DNA of 64,000 nt from Arthrobacter sp. MA-N2 (GTDB taxonomy: Bacteria > Actinomycetota > Actinomycetes > Actinomycetales > Micrococcaceae), in NCBI RefSeq assembly GCF_000517125.1, contig NZ_KI912156.1:250290-314289 (forward strand), in the 5' to 3' direction. Below, piece by piece: positions 1 through 8,322 of the stretch. Position 1 is the first letter of the stretch; each line of letters starts with the position of its first letter. The notes below the pieces were generated by a model. The model was given only the letters and a program-made list of their open reading frames with translations, was not told where the DNA came from and ran no database searches. A program made the position numbers and the translations under genes.

Positions 1-1
1 T

Positions 2-580
2 TCGCCGGACTCCGCCCAAGCGACGCTGGAGCCGGTAGCCGGGCCCGTTCCGATGCCCCGCCCGGCACCTCCCCCGTATTTCAACCCGCCACCCGCACCA
101 TTGCCGCCAACCACGGCAAACCCGCAAGCACCTGCAGCCCTCCCGATCACCGGCGCATCGACCGGGACCATCGTGTATTTCGTGGCAATCGGCGACGGCG
201 GGAGCCGCGGCGTACGGTTCGGCTGCGACGATAGCCTCGTACCTGTTCACATCACTGCACCTCCGGGCAGCGACCCGCTGGCCGTGGCGATGGGGCAGCT
301 GCTTGCACCCGACGACACCGCGGCCCGGGCAGGCTGGTACAACGCGCTCGCGGGCTCCGCGCTGCGCTACGTTTCGGGCTACCTCGACGGCACTACCGCC
401 GTCGTGAACTTGAGCGGGTCACTTCGCCCCGGAGGCTTGTGCGAGCAAACGCGGATCGAAACGCAGCTGGCGCAGACCGCAGTGGCTGCTACGGGAGCAT
501 CCCAGGCCGCTATCTACATTGACGGGAACACCCTGGCGGACGCCTTGAGTTTGCGCCCAGGTGGCCACTCACCCGAATAA
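2..580 (+). CDS. GerMN-domain-like protein, 5'-partial
   Basis: The frame is open from the first complete codon of the window, so the true start and any signal peptide lie outside it. The visible 192 residues begin with a Pro/Ala-rich stretch typical of the linker after a lipoprotein signal. A compact domain follows with the pattern 'vYFVAIGDG...lVPVHI' and then 'AVVNLSGSL' and 'AAIYIDGN'. This resembles the GerMN fold (sporulation/germination GerM and actinobacterial LpqB-type lipoproteins). If so, it would be an envelope protein of unknown substrate. It converges on the next gene and overlaps its 3' end by 12 bp. The family call rests on motif resemblance only; an uncharacterised secreted protein is the alternative. 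Confidence 0.6.
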   Translation, partial: SPDSAQATLEPVAGPVPMPRPAPPPYFNPPPAPLPPTTANPQAPAALPITGASTGTIVYFVAIGDGGSRGVRFGCDDSLVPVHITAPPGSDPLAVAMGQLLAPDDTAARAGWYNALAGSALRYVSGYLDGTTAVVNLSGSLRPGGLCEQTRIETQLAQTAVAATGASQAAIYIDGNTLADALSLRPGGHSPE

Positions 581-1396
581 CGCATCCATCTCGGCATAGC
601 TCCGGGTACCGGCCAAACCGGACCAGTTTCCGTCGCCAAGAACTTCCAACGCCAACTTGGAGACCGTCGCGTACGCGGCCCTCGCAGTGCTGCCGCCGAT
701 GCTGATGCGCCGCACGCCGGCGTCGTGCAATTCACCCGGCGAGGGCGAGCCCAAGCCTGCCAGCGCATTGAGTGGCGCGGGGATCCGGCGGGAAAGTTCG
801 TGGAGAACATGGAGATCCACCAATCCCGGCACGAATATTCCGTCCGCCCCGGCCTGCTGATAGGCATCGGCACGTCGCAGCGTTTCTTCATAGGCAGTGT
901 CCGGAAACTTTCCCGACCAGTAAGTGTCCGTACGCGCATTGATGAAAAGCCCGACGCCGGCGTCGTCGGCAACTTGCCTGATCAGGGCAATGCGGCTGGA
1001 CTGTTCGGCGATATCGCTCAGCGGCTCGTCCGCTGAGTCCTCGATATTGATTCCGACGGCGCCCGCATCCAGCACCGCCCGGACCGTGGCTTGGAGCTCT
1101 TCGTCAGTACGCCCGTAGCCCGTCTCGATGTCTGCAGTCACGGGCAAGCGAGTGGCCTTCGCTATACGCGAGAGTGCTTCCATCGCAAGTTGCCGCGGAA
1201 GGTGGTCTCCGTCCTGGAACCCCAGGCTCCAGGAGACGGCCGAGCTGGAGGTGGCCACCGCCGTTGCGCCTGCTTCCTCCACCATCCGAGCCGATGCAAC
1301 ATCCCATGCATTCACCAATACCAAGGGCGCTTGCTGCGCAGCATGGAGCTCGTGGAAGCGGCGTACCTTGGATTCGAGTTCAGGATGCGTCGTCAT
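569..1396 (-). CDS. Isocitrate lyase/PEP mutase family enzyme
   Basis: A 275-aa TIM-barrel protein of the PEP mutase/isocitrate lyase superfamily, whose members make or break C-C or C-P bonds next to a carboxylate using Mg2+. The Mg-site motif D89-I-E-T-G-Y-G95 is present, as are E119-D120-S and N153-A-R-T-D157. The KKCGH cysteine motif of true isocitrate lyase is absent, so an oxaloacetate-decarboxylase or carboxyphosphonoenolpyruvate-mutase-like role is more likely. I chose the ATG at 1396 because the protein family starts there (MTTHPEL) and an AAGG site precedes it; the frame extends 28 codons further upstream without homology. It is divergent from the aminotransferase at 1510. Substrate unknown. 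Confidence 0.85.
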   Translation of the reverse strand: MTTHPELESKVRRFHELHAAQQAPLVLVNAWDVASARMVEEAGATAVATSSSAVSWSLGFQDGDHLPRQLAMEALSRIAKATRLPVTADIETGYGRTDEELQATVRAVLDAGAVGINIEDSADEPLSDIAEQSSRIALIRQVADDAGVGLFINARTDTYWSGKFPDTAYEETLRRADAYQQAGADGIFVPGLVDLHVLHELSRRIPAPLNALAGLGSPSPGELHDAGVRRISIGGSTARAAYATVSKLALEVLGDGNWSGLAGTRSYAEMDALFG

Positions 1397-1509
1397 GGCT
1401 CTATTCCAGCCTTCCGCGGTCCCAAGGTAAAGCGCAGCGCGCGGGAACCTAAACCTTCTAATGAAACATTCGTTGCCCAACTGGCAACTTCGGGGAGTAT
1501 CCTGTCAAT

Positions 1510-2817
1510 GTGACCCACGAAACATTGGATGCCGGGCCGGAGTTGCCCGCTGAAGCAATCGACGCAATTGAGCGGGCAGCAACCGCCGCCCACCGCCACG
1601 AGGGACTTTTCTCGGAGCGCGCCGCCAATATCAAGCAGTCAGCCGTTCGTGATGTCTTCGACATCTCAATGCGTCCGGGGCTCGTGTCCCTCGCCGGCGG
1701 AAACCCCTACCTGCAATCCCTGCCCCTTGAGAAACTCGGCCAGACCGCCGCTCGCATCATCACCGATGACGGCATGACGGCGCTGCAGTACGGGGGCGGG
1801 CAAGGCACCGAGGAACTGCGTACCCAAATCTGCGAAATCATGGCGGCCGAAGGCATTACGGACGCCCGTCCGGAGAACGTCGTGATCACCGCAGGCTCCC
1901 AATCGGCCCAGGACGTGGCCACCAAGGTCTTTTGCAATCCGGGCGACGTCGTCCTCGTGGAAAACCCCACTTATGTAGGCGCGCTCAACACCTTCGAGGC
2001 CTACCAGGTGCAGGTCGAGACCGTGGACATGGACGACGACGGACTGGTACCGGAGCTGCTCGAGGCCAAGATCGCGGAGCTTCAAGCCGAGGGCAAGAAC
2101 ATCAAGTTCCTCTACACGATCCCGAACTTCAACAACCCGTCCGGCATAACGCTCGCCCCGGCCAGGCGTCAGCGCATCGTCGATATATGCAGCAATGCGA
2201 ATATCTTGGTACTCGAGGACAACCCGTACGGGCTCTTGCGTTTCGACGGCAAGCCGCTGGCACCAATGCGGGGGGCCAACGCACATGACGTCATCTACAT
2301 GGGATCATTCTCCAAGATCTTCGCCCCGGGACTACGGATCGGCTGGGCCCTCGTTCCCGAACACCTGCAGCGCCGTTTCTACCTCGCATCGGAGGCAGTG
2401 ACCCTGTGCCCTCCCACTCTGAATCAGATGATCATCTCGGCATATCTCCGGGACTACGACTGGCGCGCGCAGATTGACACCTACCGGGCCTTGTACGAGG
2501 AACGCTGCAACGCCCTGCTGGTGGCCCTGGCAGAACACATGCCTCCCGGCCTCAGCTGGACCAAGCCCGAGGGCGGCTTCTTCGTCTGGGTCACCTTGCC
2601 AGATGGCGTGGATACCTACCCACTACTCAAGAAGGCGATCGAGGCCGGGGTCGTGTTCATCCCCGGCGCGGCGTTCACGCACTCGGACGAGCCGTCCAAC
2701 AAACTGAGACTGGCCTTCAGCGCAGTGCCACCGGAGTCCATCGCCGAAGGCGTCCGACGACTGGCGCCGGTTTTGCAAGAAGCCATCGATGTCATCAGCA
2801 AAGGAGCAGAGATATGA
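1510..2817 (+). CDS. PLP-dependent aminotransferase (MocR/2-aminoadipate type)
   Basis: A 435-aa class I/II (fold type I) aminotransferase resembling the catalytic half of MocR regulators and LysN-type 2-aminoadipate transaminases. The PLP Schiff-base lysine is K269 in 'GSFSKIFAPGLRIGW'. 'NPSG' and 'EDNPYG' supply the other PLP contacts. There is no N-terminal winged helix, so it is an enzyme and not a MocR regulator. The start is GTG: the overlapping ATG at 1508 is followed at once by a stop. Its 3' end overlaps the next gene by 4 bp (ATGA), so the two are translationally coupled. Likely substrate: an aromatic or branched amino acid or 2-aminoadipate. Confidence 0.9.
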   Translation: MTHETLDAGPELPAEAIDAIERAATAAHRHEGLFSERAANIKQSAVRDVFDISMRPGLVSLAGGNPYLQSLPLEKLGQTAARIITDDGMTALQYGGGQGTEELRTQICEIMAAEGITDARPENVVITAGSQSAQDVATKVFCNPGDVVLVENPTYVGALNTFEAYQVQVETVDMDDDGLVPELLEAKIAELQAEGKNIKFLYTIPNFNNPSGITLAPARRQRIVDICSNANILVLEDNPYGLLRFDGKPLAPMRGANAHDVIYMGSFSKIFAPGLRIGWALVPEHLQRRFYLASEAVTLCPPTLNQMIISAYLRDYDWRAQIDTYRALYEERCNALLVALAEHMPPGLSWTKPEGGFFVWVTLPDGVDTYPLLKKAIEAGVVFIPGAAFTHSDEPSNKLRLAFSAVPPESIAEGVRRLAPVLQEAIDVISKGAEI

Positions 2818-3242
2818 CCGGAATAGTCATCGTCGGAGTCGACGGGAGCGAAACAGCTAGGCGCGCCGCCGATTCCGCAAAGAATTTGGCGACCGCATTG
2901 GGTGCGGAATTGCGCGTGATCACCGCTTTTGAAGGGGACCACGTAGAGATCGTCGAAAGCGGGGGCGACAAGTGGATTCTCTCCGACGCCGACGCCGCCG
3001 AAAAGGTAGCCCGCACATTAGCCGCGGAACTCGCCTCAGATCAATTGACCACCAGCTACGGAGCTGTCTTTGGCAAGGCCGGAGACGCACTGGTCAAAGA
3101 AGCCGAACGTGTGGGCGCCAAAGTGATCGTCGTCGGCAACCGCCGGATGCACGGATTGGGACGGGTCCTGGGCAGCGTTGCCAATACGGTCGCCCATAAG
3201 GCGCCGTGCGACGTCTACATCGCGAAGACAGACGAACCATAA
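2814..3242 (+). CDS. Universal stress protein (UspA family)
   Basis: A 142-aa single-domain UspA protein. The N-terminal strand 'IVIVGVDGSE' and the C-terminal nucleotide-loop region 'VVGNRRMHGLGRVLGSV' match the ATP-binding G-2x-G-9x-G-S/T pattern of ATP-type Usps. These cytoplasmic proteins bind ATP and modulate survival under starvation or hypoxia. It is coupled by ATGA overlap to the upstream aminotransferase. That is an unusual partner and suggests co-expression under nutrient stress. The start is fixed by the overlap. Confidence 0.93.
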   Translation: MTGIVIVGVDGSETARRAADSAKNLATALGAELRVITAFEGDHVEIVESGGDKWILSDADAAEKVARTLAAELASDQLTTSYGAVFGKAGDALVKEAERVGAKVIVVGNRRMHGLGRVLGSVANTVAHKAPCDVYIAKTDEP

Positions 3243-3266
3243 GCCGCGCTTGACGGGGATCACGTG

Positions 3267-3364
3267 TTGTGGTGGGCGGCCTCACCCCGATTTTAGCCGA
3301 GCGCCTAGGACGCTGCCGGTAGAATTGTGGTGGCCCCCAAGGGCGTGAGCCGCCCACCACAACA
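3267..3364. repeat. Long imperfect inverted repeat before a small membrane gene
   Basis: The arm at 3267-3286 (GTTGTGGTGGGCGGCCTCAC) is the reverse complement of 3346-3364 except for one missing base, giving 19 of 20 pairs around a 59-nt internal segment. It lies wholly between the usp stop and the TTG start at 3383, ending 18 bp before that start. In RNA it would form a long stem enclosing the middle segment, as in a structured leader. I could not match it to a known riboswitch class. It could also be a bent-DNA operator or repeat. Confidence 0.5.
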
Positions 3365-3382
3365 ACCCGTAGGGGATCCCTT

Positions 3383-3721
3383 TTGCTTACTCTGCAGCCA
3401 CGCCAGCGCGTCGGACATGACATTTTGCTTGCCCGCCACGGCAACCACATCAGCTCCATGCGCTTCGACCGGGCCAATGACCGCATCGTGGCATTGCTCG
3501 ACGATGGCTCAGTGGACAGCGCACCGAACATGATTACCCCACTGCTCCAGATGCCGGAGACTTTCCGAAGCGTCATGCGTTCCGACTGGAAATTGTTGCT
3601 TGCGGTCAGTTCCGCCATGTTGGCCGTTGGAACCCTGGCCATGCTGCTGTCGTTTGGAATGATCGGCGGCATGGGCGCTCAGCAACTGCGCGATCTTGCG
3701 CTCAGCTACACGGCCTACTAG
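3383..3721 (+). CDS. Small single-pass membrane protein, unknown function
   Basis: A 112-aa protein I do not recognise. Residues 1-65 are soluble and charged. One hydrophobic helix (about 70-92, ending in a Gly/Met-rich run 'GMIGGMGA') is followed by a short tail. The start is TTG, preceded at 5 bp by AGGGGA; no ATG or GTG is available before an in-frame stop upstream. The gene is preceded by the long inverted repeat at 3267-3364. Its last codons overlap the convergent PAP2 gene by 4 bp. Small membrane proteins of this kind are common next to housekeeping genes in Micrococcaceae, but their role is unknown. Confidence 0.65.
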   Translation: MLTLQPRQRVGHDILLARHGNHISSMRFDRANDRIVALLDDGSVDSAPNMITPLLQMPETFRSVMRSDWKLLLAVSSAMLAVGTLAMLLSFGMIGGMGAQQLRDLALSYTAY

Positions 3722-4362
3722 ACCAGCCAACTCCGCAGGCCCCACCAGAGTCCTGCGATGACCCCACCGCCGAACAACGAGCCTGCGATGACCTGGCCGA
3801 GCGTGTGGTCCCGCAGCACTACCCGCGACCAACCGACCGCCGGGACCAGAAGCAGCAACGGCAGCCACGCAGGTCCAAATATGAGAGCCGCGATGACTGC
3901 GGCCGCGGAGATCGCCGAGGCATGACCGCTGATCTTCCACACAATGCTGACCGCAGCCAACACCGTGATACCGCCGATCAACGCAAGGATCATCACTGAA
4001 ACGCTCGCCGGAGCGTGGATGGCGTTCAGGAGCAACAGCCCCAAACCCACGGAGACGAGCGCCAGCATCAGCAGAGGTGCCCGCTCCCTGCGGTCGCTGA
4101 CGTGATGGTCGCTCAGTCTGCCGAGCCTCACCATGACCAGGACATAGGCCAGCGGCAGTACGCAGACAAAGAACGCCCCGAGGGCCCCGAACCACATCGT
4201 CCCCGGGAAGCCCGGTTCCACCGCAGGGCTGACAAGCAGCAAGACGGACACCACCACGGGCGGTTGGAAGACTTCCGTCAGGATCCGGGCAGCACGGTGC
4301 GGCACCGCGGAGGCGGGCCCGGCGGTGTACTGCCGTCCCCGCACACCGCCCTGCTCAGTCAA
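3718..4362 (-). CDS. PAP2-superfamily membrane phosphatase
   Basis: A 214-aa multi-pass membrane protein of the phosphatidic acid phosphatase type 2 group, acting on lipid phosphates or isoprenyl pyrophosphates at the membrane. The second motif is seen as 'KISGHAS' (conserved S-G-H). The third is 'SRVVLRDHTLGQVIAG' (SRxxxxxHxxxQ, where D is usual). The first motif (KxxxxxxRP) is degenerate, 'DRRERAP'. About five to six hydrophobic helices surround these. Its start overlaps the stop of the E2 gene by 8 bp, so it is probably the last gene of the dehydrogenase operon. The Gln in place of the usual motif-III Asp may mean altered activity. Confidence 0.82.
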   Translation of the reverse strand: MTEQGGVRGRQYTAGPASAVPHRAARILTEVFQPPVVVSVLLLVSPAVEPGFPGTMWFGALGAFFVCVLPLAYVLVMVRLGRLSDHHVSDRRERAPLLMLALVSVGLGLLLLNAIHAPASVSVMILALIGGITVLAAVSIVWKISGHASAISAAAVIAALIFGPAWLPLLLLVPAVGWSRVVLRDHTLGQVIAGSLFGGGVIAGLWWGLRSWLV

Positions 4363-5932
4363 GCAGCAGCGCCGGCTCTTCGAGAATGGATGCTACGTCC
4401 GCCATGAAGCGGGCGGAGAGGTCCCCGTCCACCACGCGGTGGTCGAACGAGCCGCCAAGCGTGGTAATCCACCGCGGGATGACTTCGCCGTCGAGCACCC
4501 AAGGCTTTTGCTTGATGGTACCGAACGCGACGATCGCGACCTCACCTGGATTGATGATGGGCGTTCCCGTGTCAATACCGAGCGCCCCGACGTTGGTGAT
4601 GGTCAGCGAACCACCCTGCATTGCCGAAGGCTGCGTCTTGCCCGCCCGCGCCGTGCTGGCCAGTTCGTTGAGCGCGAGGGCCAGTTCCTTGAGGGAAAGG
4701 TCCTGCGCATCCTTGATGTTGGGCACCATGAGTCCGCGCGGCGTGGCCGCAGCAATCCCCAGGTTCATGAAGTGCTTGACGTGGATCTCCGCACCGCCCT
4801 TGCCGTCGGCGTTCTCCACCCAAGTCGCGTTGACGCTCGGGTTGCGGGCCGCCGCCCAGATGACGGCTTTGGAGAGGATCAGCAACGGCGACACCTTGAT
4901 GCCCTCGAAGTCCCTGGAGGCCTTGAGCCGCTTCACGAATTCCATGGTGCGGCTGGCATCGACGTCGACGAAGATACTCACATGCGGCGCCGTGAAGGCC
5001 GATTCCACCATGGCCTTCGCGGTGGCCTTGCGGACGCCCTTGACGGGGATCCGTTCCACGCGCTGGTCCTGCGGTTTCTTGGACGCACCCCAGAAGCTGT
5101 CTGCCTGGTCCACCTCGGCATCGCGCTGCGCCTGGTAACTGACCAGGTCCTCACGCGTCACTTCGCCGCGGGCTCCCGTAGGAACGACGTCGGCGAGGTC
5201 AATGCCAAGATCCCGGGCAATCTTGCGCACGGGAGGCTTGGCCAACACCCGGTAGACGAGGCCGCTGACCGTTGCACCAAGTCCGGTGAAGCCCGCCGCC
5301 TGGTTTTCCGCTCCCTGGTTTGCCGCGGGAGGCTGTTGTTCGGCGATGGTGCGCAGCGGAAGGGCCGAAGCGGTGGGTTCGACCACGGGCTCAACGACGG
5401 CGGGCGCCGTCGCCGCGGCGGGAGCCTGCGCTGGCAGGACGGAGGCGGCGGCCTCACCGGCACCTTCCGGGCGCTTACGCGGGCGGCGCTTGACGGCGTC
5501 GGCCTTGGGACCGGAACCGACCAGCGGGCTGGCGGCAGGCCCAGCGTCGGCCGGTACGGCGTCGTCGGGCAAGTTGCCGTACATCAAGGTCTCGGCGAGC
5601 TGTTCTGCGGCCGGCTGCGTAACTTGTTGCGTAACGGCGGGTGCGGCCGTGGGCGCTGCGGGCGTCAGGGTTGGCTCTGTCTCTCCCGCGGCAAGGTCCG
5701 AAATGCCGATAATCGCGGTTCCCACTTCGACCGTGATTCCCTCGGCGACGAGCAATTCAGCTACCGTCCCGGCATACGGGGACGGTAATTCCACAAGGGA
5801 CTTGGCGGTCTCGATCTCACAAATGACGTCGTTGATCGCCACAGTGTCGCCGGGCTTGACCTTCCAGGAGACAATTTCCGCCTCAGTCAGGCCTTCGCCG
5901 ACGTCCGGCAGGTTGAATTTCTTAACAGTCAC
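4355..5932 (-). CDS. bkdC: 2-oxoacid dehydrogenase E2 (dihydrolipoamide acyltransferase)
   Basis: A 525-aa E2 core of a branched-chain 2-oxoacid or pyruvate dehydrogenase complex, transferring the acyl group from E1 to CoA via lipoate. One lipoyl domain occupies residues 1-80, with the lipoyl lysine K44 in 'IETAKSLVE'. A long Ala/Pro/Glu/Val-rich linker follows. A peripheral subunit-binding domain lies near 225-262 ('RKIARDLGIDL'). The C-terminal catalytic domain ends with H498 and D502 in 'DHRVVDG'. The GTG start is preceded by GAGGA. It is the third gene of the E1alpha-E1beta-E2 operon. The 57-bp gap before it contains a 9-bp hairpin (5954-5975). PDH versus BCKDH cannot be decided from sequence alone. 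Confidence 0.93.
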   Translation of the reverse strand: MTVKKFNLPDVGEGLTEAEIVSWKVKPGDTVAINDVICEIETAKSLVELPSPYAGTVAELLVAEGITVEVGTAIIGISDLAAGETEPTLTPAAPTAAPAVTQQVTQPAAEQLAETLMYGNLPDDAVPADAGPAASPLVGSGPKADAVKRRPRKRPEGAGEAAASVLPAQAPAAATAPAVVEPVVEPTASALPLRTIAEQQPPAANQGAENQAAGFTGLGATVSGLVYRVLAKPPVRKIARDLGIDLADVVPTGARGEVTREDLVSYQAQRDAEVDQADSFWGASKKPQDQRVERIPVKGVRKATAKAMVESAFTAPHVSIFVDVDASRTMEFVKRLKASRDFEGIKVSPLLILSKAVIWAAARNPSVNATWVENADGKGGAEIHVKHFMNLGIAAATPRGLMVPNIKDAQDLSLKELALALNELASTARAGKTQPSAMQGGSLTITNVGALGIDTGTPIINPGEVAIVAFGTIKQKPWVLDGEVIPRWITTLGGSFDHRVVDGDLSARFMADVASILEEPALLLD

Positions 5933-5953
5933 TTAGGTCCTCGATCTCGGCTG

Positions 5954-5975
5954 ACCCGTCCGCAGGGCGGCGGGT
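5954..5975 (-). promoter_or_regulatory. Intercistronic hairpin between E1beta and E2
   Basis: Arms ACCCG-T-CCGC and GCGG-CGGGT form a 9-bp stem with a one-base bulge and a 3-nt loop in the 57-bp spacer between E1beta and E2. Such intercistronic hairpins can adjust the stability of upstream and downstream messages. No T-run follows, so full termination is unlikely. A minor observation. Confidence 0.35.
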
Positions 5976-5989
5976 GCAATCAGGGGCGG

Positions 5990-6970
5990 CTAGTACGCCA
6001 GGGAACGGTCCAAGGCTTCGAGGATCTTGTCGATGTCCGGCAAGTAGTCCTCTTCCACCTTCGCCACGGGATACGGCATGTGGAAACCGCCCACGCGGAT
6101 CACCGGAGCCTCAAGATGCAGGAACGCACGCTCGCTGATCCGCGCAGCGATCTCGCCGCCGATCCCACCGAACGTCGGCGCCTCGTGCGCAACGATCAAG
6201 CGGCCGGTCTTCTTGGCGGATGCCGTGACCGTGTCGAAGTCGATGGGGGAAATCGAACGAAGGTCGATCACCTCGACGCTGTATCCGTCCTCTTGTGCCG
6301 CAGCTGCGGCAGCCAGTGCGACCGGAACCAGCGGACCGTACGCCACGATCGTGGCGTCGGAACCTTCGCGAAGGATGTGCGCCTGGAACGGGTCCGACGC
6401 CGGTCCGGCATTTTCGGTGTCCACCTCGCCCTTGAGCCAGTATCGGCGCTTGGGTTCGAAGAAGATGACCGGGTCAGTGCACTCAACGGCTTGCTGGATC
6501 ATCCAGTAGGCGTCGTGGGCATTGGAGGGCGTGATGATGCGCAGGCCCGCAGTATGGGCAAACAGGGCTTCCGGTGATTCTGAGTGATGTTCTATCGAGC
6601 CGATACCGCCACCATAAGGAATCCGGATGACCACGGGAACAGTCAGCTTGCCCGCGCTGCGCGAATGCATCTTGGCCAGCTGGGTGGTGATCTGGTTGAA
6701 TCCGGGGAAGACAAAGCCGTCGAACTGGATTTCGCAGATGGGCCGGTAGCCGCGAAGGGCCAACCCTATCGCGGTGCCGACGATGCCGGACTCCGCCAGA
6801 GGGGTATCCACGACCCGGTCTGCCCCGAACTCCTTGATGAGGCCATCAGTCACACGGTAGACGCCGCCCAGCGGCCCGATGTCTTCTCCCATGAGCAGGG
6901 ATTTCGGGTTGTTGGTAAGGGAAGCACGCAGGCCCTCGTTGATGGCCTTGGCGATGGTCATGGTGGTCAT
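5990..6970 (-). CDS. bkdB: 2-oxoacid dehydrogenase E1 beta subunit
   Basis: A 326-aa transketolase-type beta subunit of a heterotetrameric E1. It forms the second half of the TPP site and the interface to E2. Typical features are 'LMGEDIG' near the N terminus, 'TPLAESGIVG', the 'YGGGIGSIEHHSESPEA' loop around mid-protein, and the C-terminal 'VAHEAPTFGGIGGEIA'. I placed the start at the ATG at 6970, which shares one base with the E1alpha stop (TGATG), and not 20 codons upstream, where the extension is Arg-rich and unlike the family. Same operon and same complex as its neighbours. Confidence 0.93.
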   Translation of the reverse strand: MTTMTIAKAINEGLRASLTNNPKSLLMGEDIGPLGGVYRVTDGLIKEFGADRVVDTPLAESGIVGTAIGLALRGYRPICEIQFDGFVFPGFNQITTQLAKMHSRSAGKLTVPVVIRIPYGGGIGSIEHHSESPEALFAHTAGLRIITPSNAHDAYWMIQQAVECTDPVIFFEPKRRYWLKGEVDTENAGPASDPFQAHILREGSDATIVAYGPLVPVALAAAAAAQEDGYSVEVIDLRSISPIDFDTVTASAKKTGRLIVAHEAPTFGGIGGEIAARISERAFLHLEAPVIRVGGFHMPYPVAKVEEDYLPDIDKILEALDRSLAY

Positions 6971-8178
6971 CAGTTGCCGGCCCCCTCTTGATCGTCGCCT
7001 TCGAATCCGGCGGAGTATTCTTCGAACCAAGCAAGTTCCTCGGCCACCAACGGGTGCGGCTCGGCGTAGACACCGGCAAACGACTCGCGGATGTTCGGGC
7101 CCTTCAGGCTTTGGGTGGTGCTACGGACGTGGGCTGCGAGTTTGTCCCCGTCAACCCTGACTTCCTCGAAGAAAGCGTCGTCGGCCAAGCCTTCGTTTCG
7201 GAGGTATTTCTCCAAGCGATCCAACGGATCCTTGCCCCGCCAGGCGACCTCTTCCGCCGAGTCGCGGTACTTGGTGGGATCGTCCGCCGTGGTGTGGGCA
7301 CCGACGCGGTAGGTGTATGCCTCAATGAGCACAGGCCCGCGGCCCTCCCGTGCGTGTTCGAGCGCCCATTCAGTGACTGCGTGGACTGCGATGACATCGT
7401 TTCCATCCACCCGGATTCCCGGGAAGCCGTATCCCTTGGCCCGGTTGAACAGGGGAACCTTGGTCTGGACCTCGGTGGGGACTGAGATGGCCCAGTGATT
7501 GTTCTGGCAGAAGAACACCACGGGAGCGTTGTAAGACGCTGCGAAGACCATGGATTCGTGGACATCTCCTTCGGAGCTGGCGCCGTCGCCGAAATAGGCA
7601 ACAACAGCAGCCTTCGGTTCGTTGGAACCGCCGGCTTCCGCGAGCTTCTGATCCCGCTGGATTCCCATCGCGTAGCCAACGGAATGGAGCGTCTGGGCCG
7701 CCAGGACCAGGGTGTAGAGATGGAAGTTATTCTCGGTGGGGTCCCAGCCGCCATTCGAAATTCCGCGGAACAGCTTCAAGAGTTCGGCCAGATCCACATC
7801 CCGGGTCAACGCAACGCCGTGTTCCCGGTACGTGGGAAAGATGTAGTCCTGCCGTTGGGTGGCACGTCCGGAACCGATCTGGGCGGCCTCTTGTCCGGTC
7901 AGGGGAACCCAAAGAGCAAGCTCGCCTTGGCGCTGGAGGGCCGTGGCCTCCTGATCGAAACGGCGTACTTTGGCCATGTCGGCGTAGAAACCCCGCAGCT
8001 GCCCAGGTTCAAGGCGCTTGGCGTAGTCCGAGAAGACAGGATCGGTTCCTAACCTGCCGTCCGGCCCCAGCAGCTGGATCATCTCGGCTGCGGGATCGTT
8101 CGAGACGCCCTCCGAGGGAAACTGCTGATCCACCACCGCGCCGTTGGTCCCGGGCGTGGGCAATTGAGTTGCGCCCAT
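6970..8178 (-). CDS. bkdA: 2-oxoacid dehydrogenase E1 alpha subunit
   Basis: A 402-aa thiamine-diphosphate-binding E1 alpha subunit, which decarboxylates the 2-oxoacid and acylates lipoyl-E2. The TPP motif GDG...NN is present: 'GDGASSEGDVHESM' ending in 'FFCQNNH'. 'RQDYIFPTYREHG' and 'YRVGAHTTADDP' match the BCKDH/PDH alpha family. The start is the ATG at 8178, with AAGGAGA five bases upstream; the open frame runs 28 codons further but into non-homologous sequence. First gene of the operon. Its promoter region holds the 38-nt palindrome at 8227-8264, which could be the operator for a local regulator. Confidence 0.94.
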   Translation of the reverse strand: MGATQLPTPGTNGAVVDQQFPSEGVSNDPAAEMIQLLGPDGRLGTDPVFSDYAKRLEPGQLRGFYADMAKVRRFDQEATALQRQGELALWVPLTGQEAAQIGSGRATQRQDYIFPTYREHGVALTRDVDLAELLKLFRGISNGGWDPTENNFHLYTLVLAAQTLHSVGYAMGIQRDQKLAEAGGSNEPKAAVVAYFGDGASSEGDVHESMVFAASYNAPVVFFCQNNHWAISVPTEVQTKVPLFNRAKGYGFPGIRVDGNDVIAVHAVTEWALEHAREGRGPVLIEAYTYRVGAHTTADDPTKYRDSAEEVAWRGKDPLDRLEKYLRNEGLADDAFFEEVRVDGDKLAAHVRSTTQSLKGPNIRESFAGVYAEPHPLVAEELAWFEEYSAGFEGDDQEGAGN

Positions 8179-8226
8179 TCCGTCTCCTTGCCTGCTGCAG
8201 CCCGACGCTGAGCAATATTCGCTGAT

Positions 8227-8264
8227 ATATGCCGATTCGGGAATGCATTCCCGAATCGGCATAT
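8227..8264. promoter_or_regulatory. 38-nt perfect palindrome upstream of the E1alpha gene
   Basis: The half-site ATATGCCGATTCGGGAATG is followed immediately by its exact reverse complement, 19 + 19 bp with no spacer, centred between 8245 and 8246. It lies 48 bp upstream of the E1alpha ATG and 58 bp downstream of the aminotransferase stop, both genes reading leftward. A loopless palindrome this long suits a dimeric or tetrameric repressor operator better than an RNA terminator, though part of it could serve as a terminator for the upstream gene. Confidence 0.7.
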
Positions 8265-8273
8265 CTTGGCTTT

Positions 8274-8303
8274 CGTCCCTTACTTTATCCGCAGTAAGGG
8301 ACG
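8274..8303 (-). terminator. 11-bp stem-loop after the HisC-like gene
   Basis: Arms CGTCCCTTACT (8274-8284) and AGTAAGGGACG (8293-8303) pair perfectly around an 8-nt loop, 20 bp downstream of the aminotransferase stop codon on its transcribed strand. No clear T-tract follows, so factor-independent termination is uncertain. It stands next to the 38-nt palindrome, and the two may belong to one regulatory region. Confidence 0.5.
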
Positions 8304-8322
8304 CAGGGGCATTTGTTAACCG

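Noticed and set aside
4325..5788. 487-codon open frame opposite the E2 gene
   Set aside because: Complement of the Ala/Pro linker and catalytic domain of E2; no homology or start signals.
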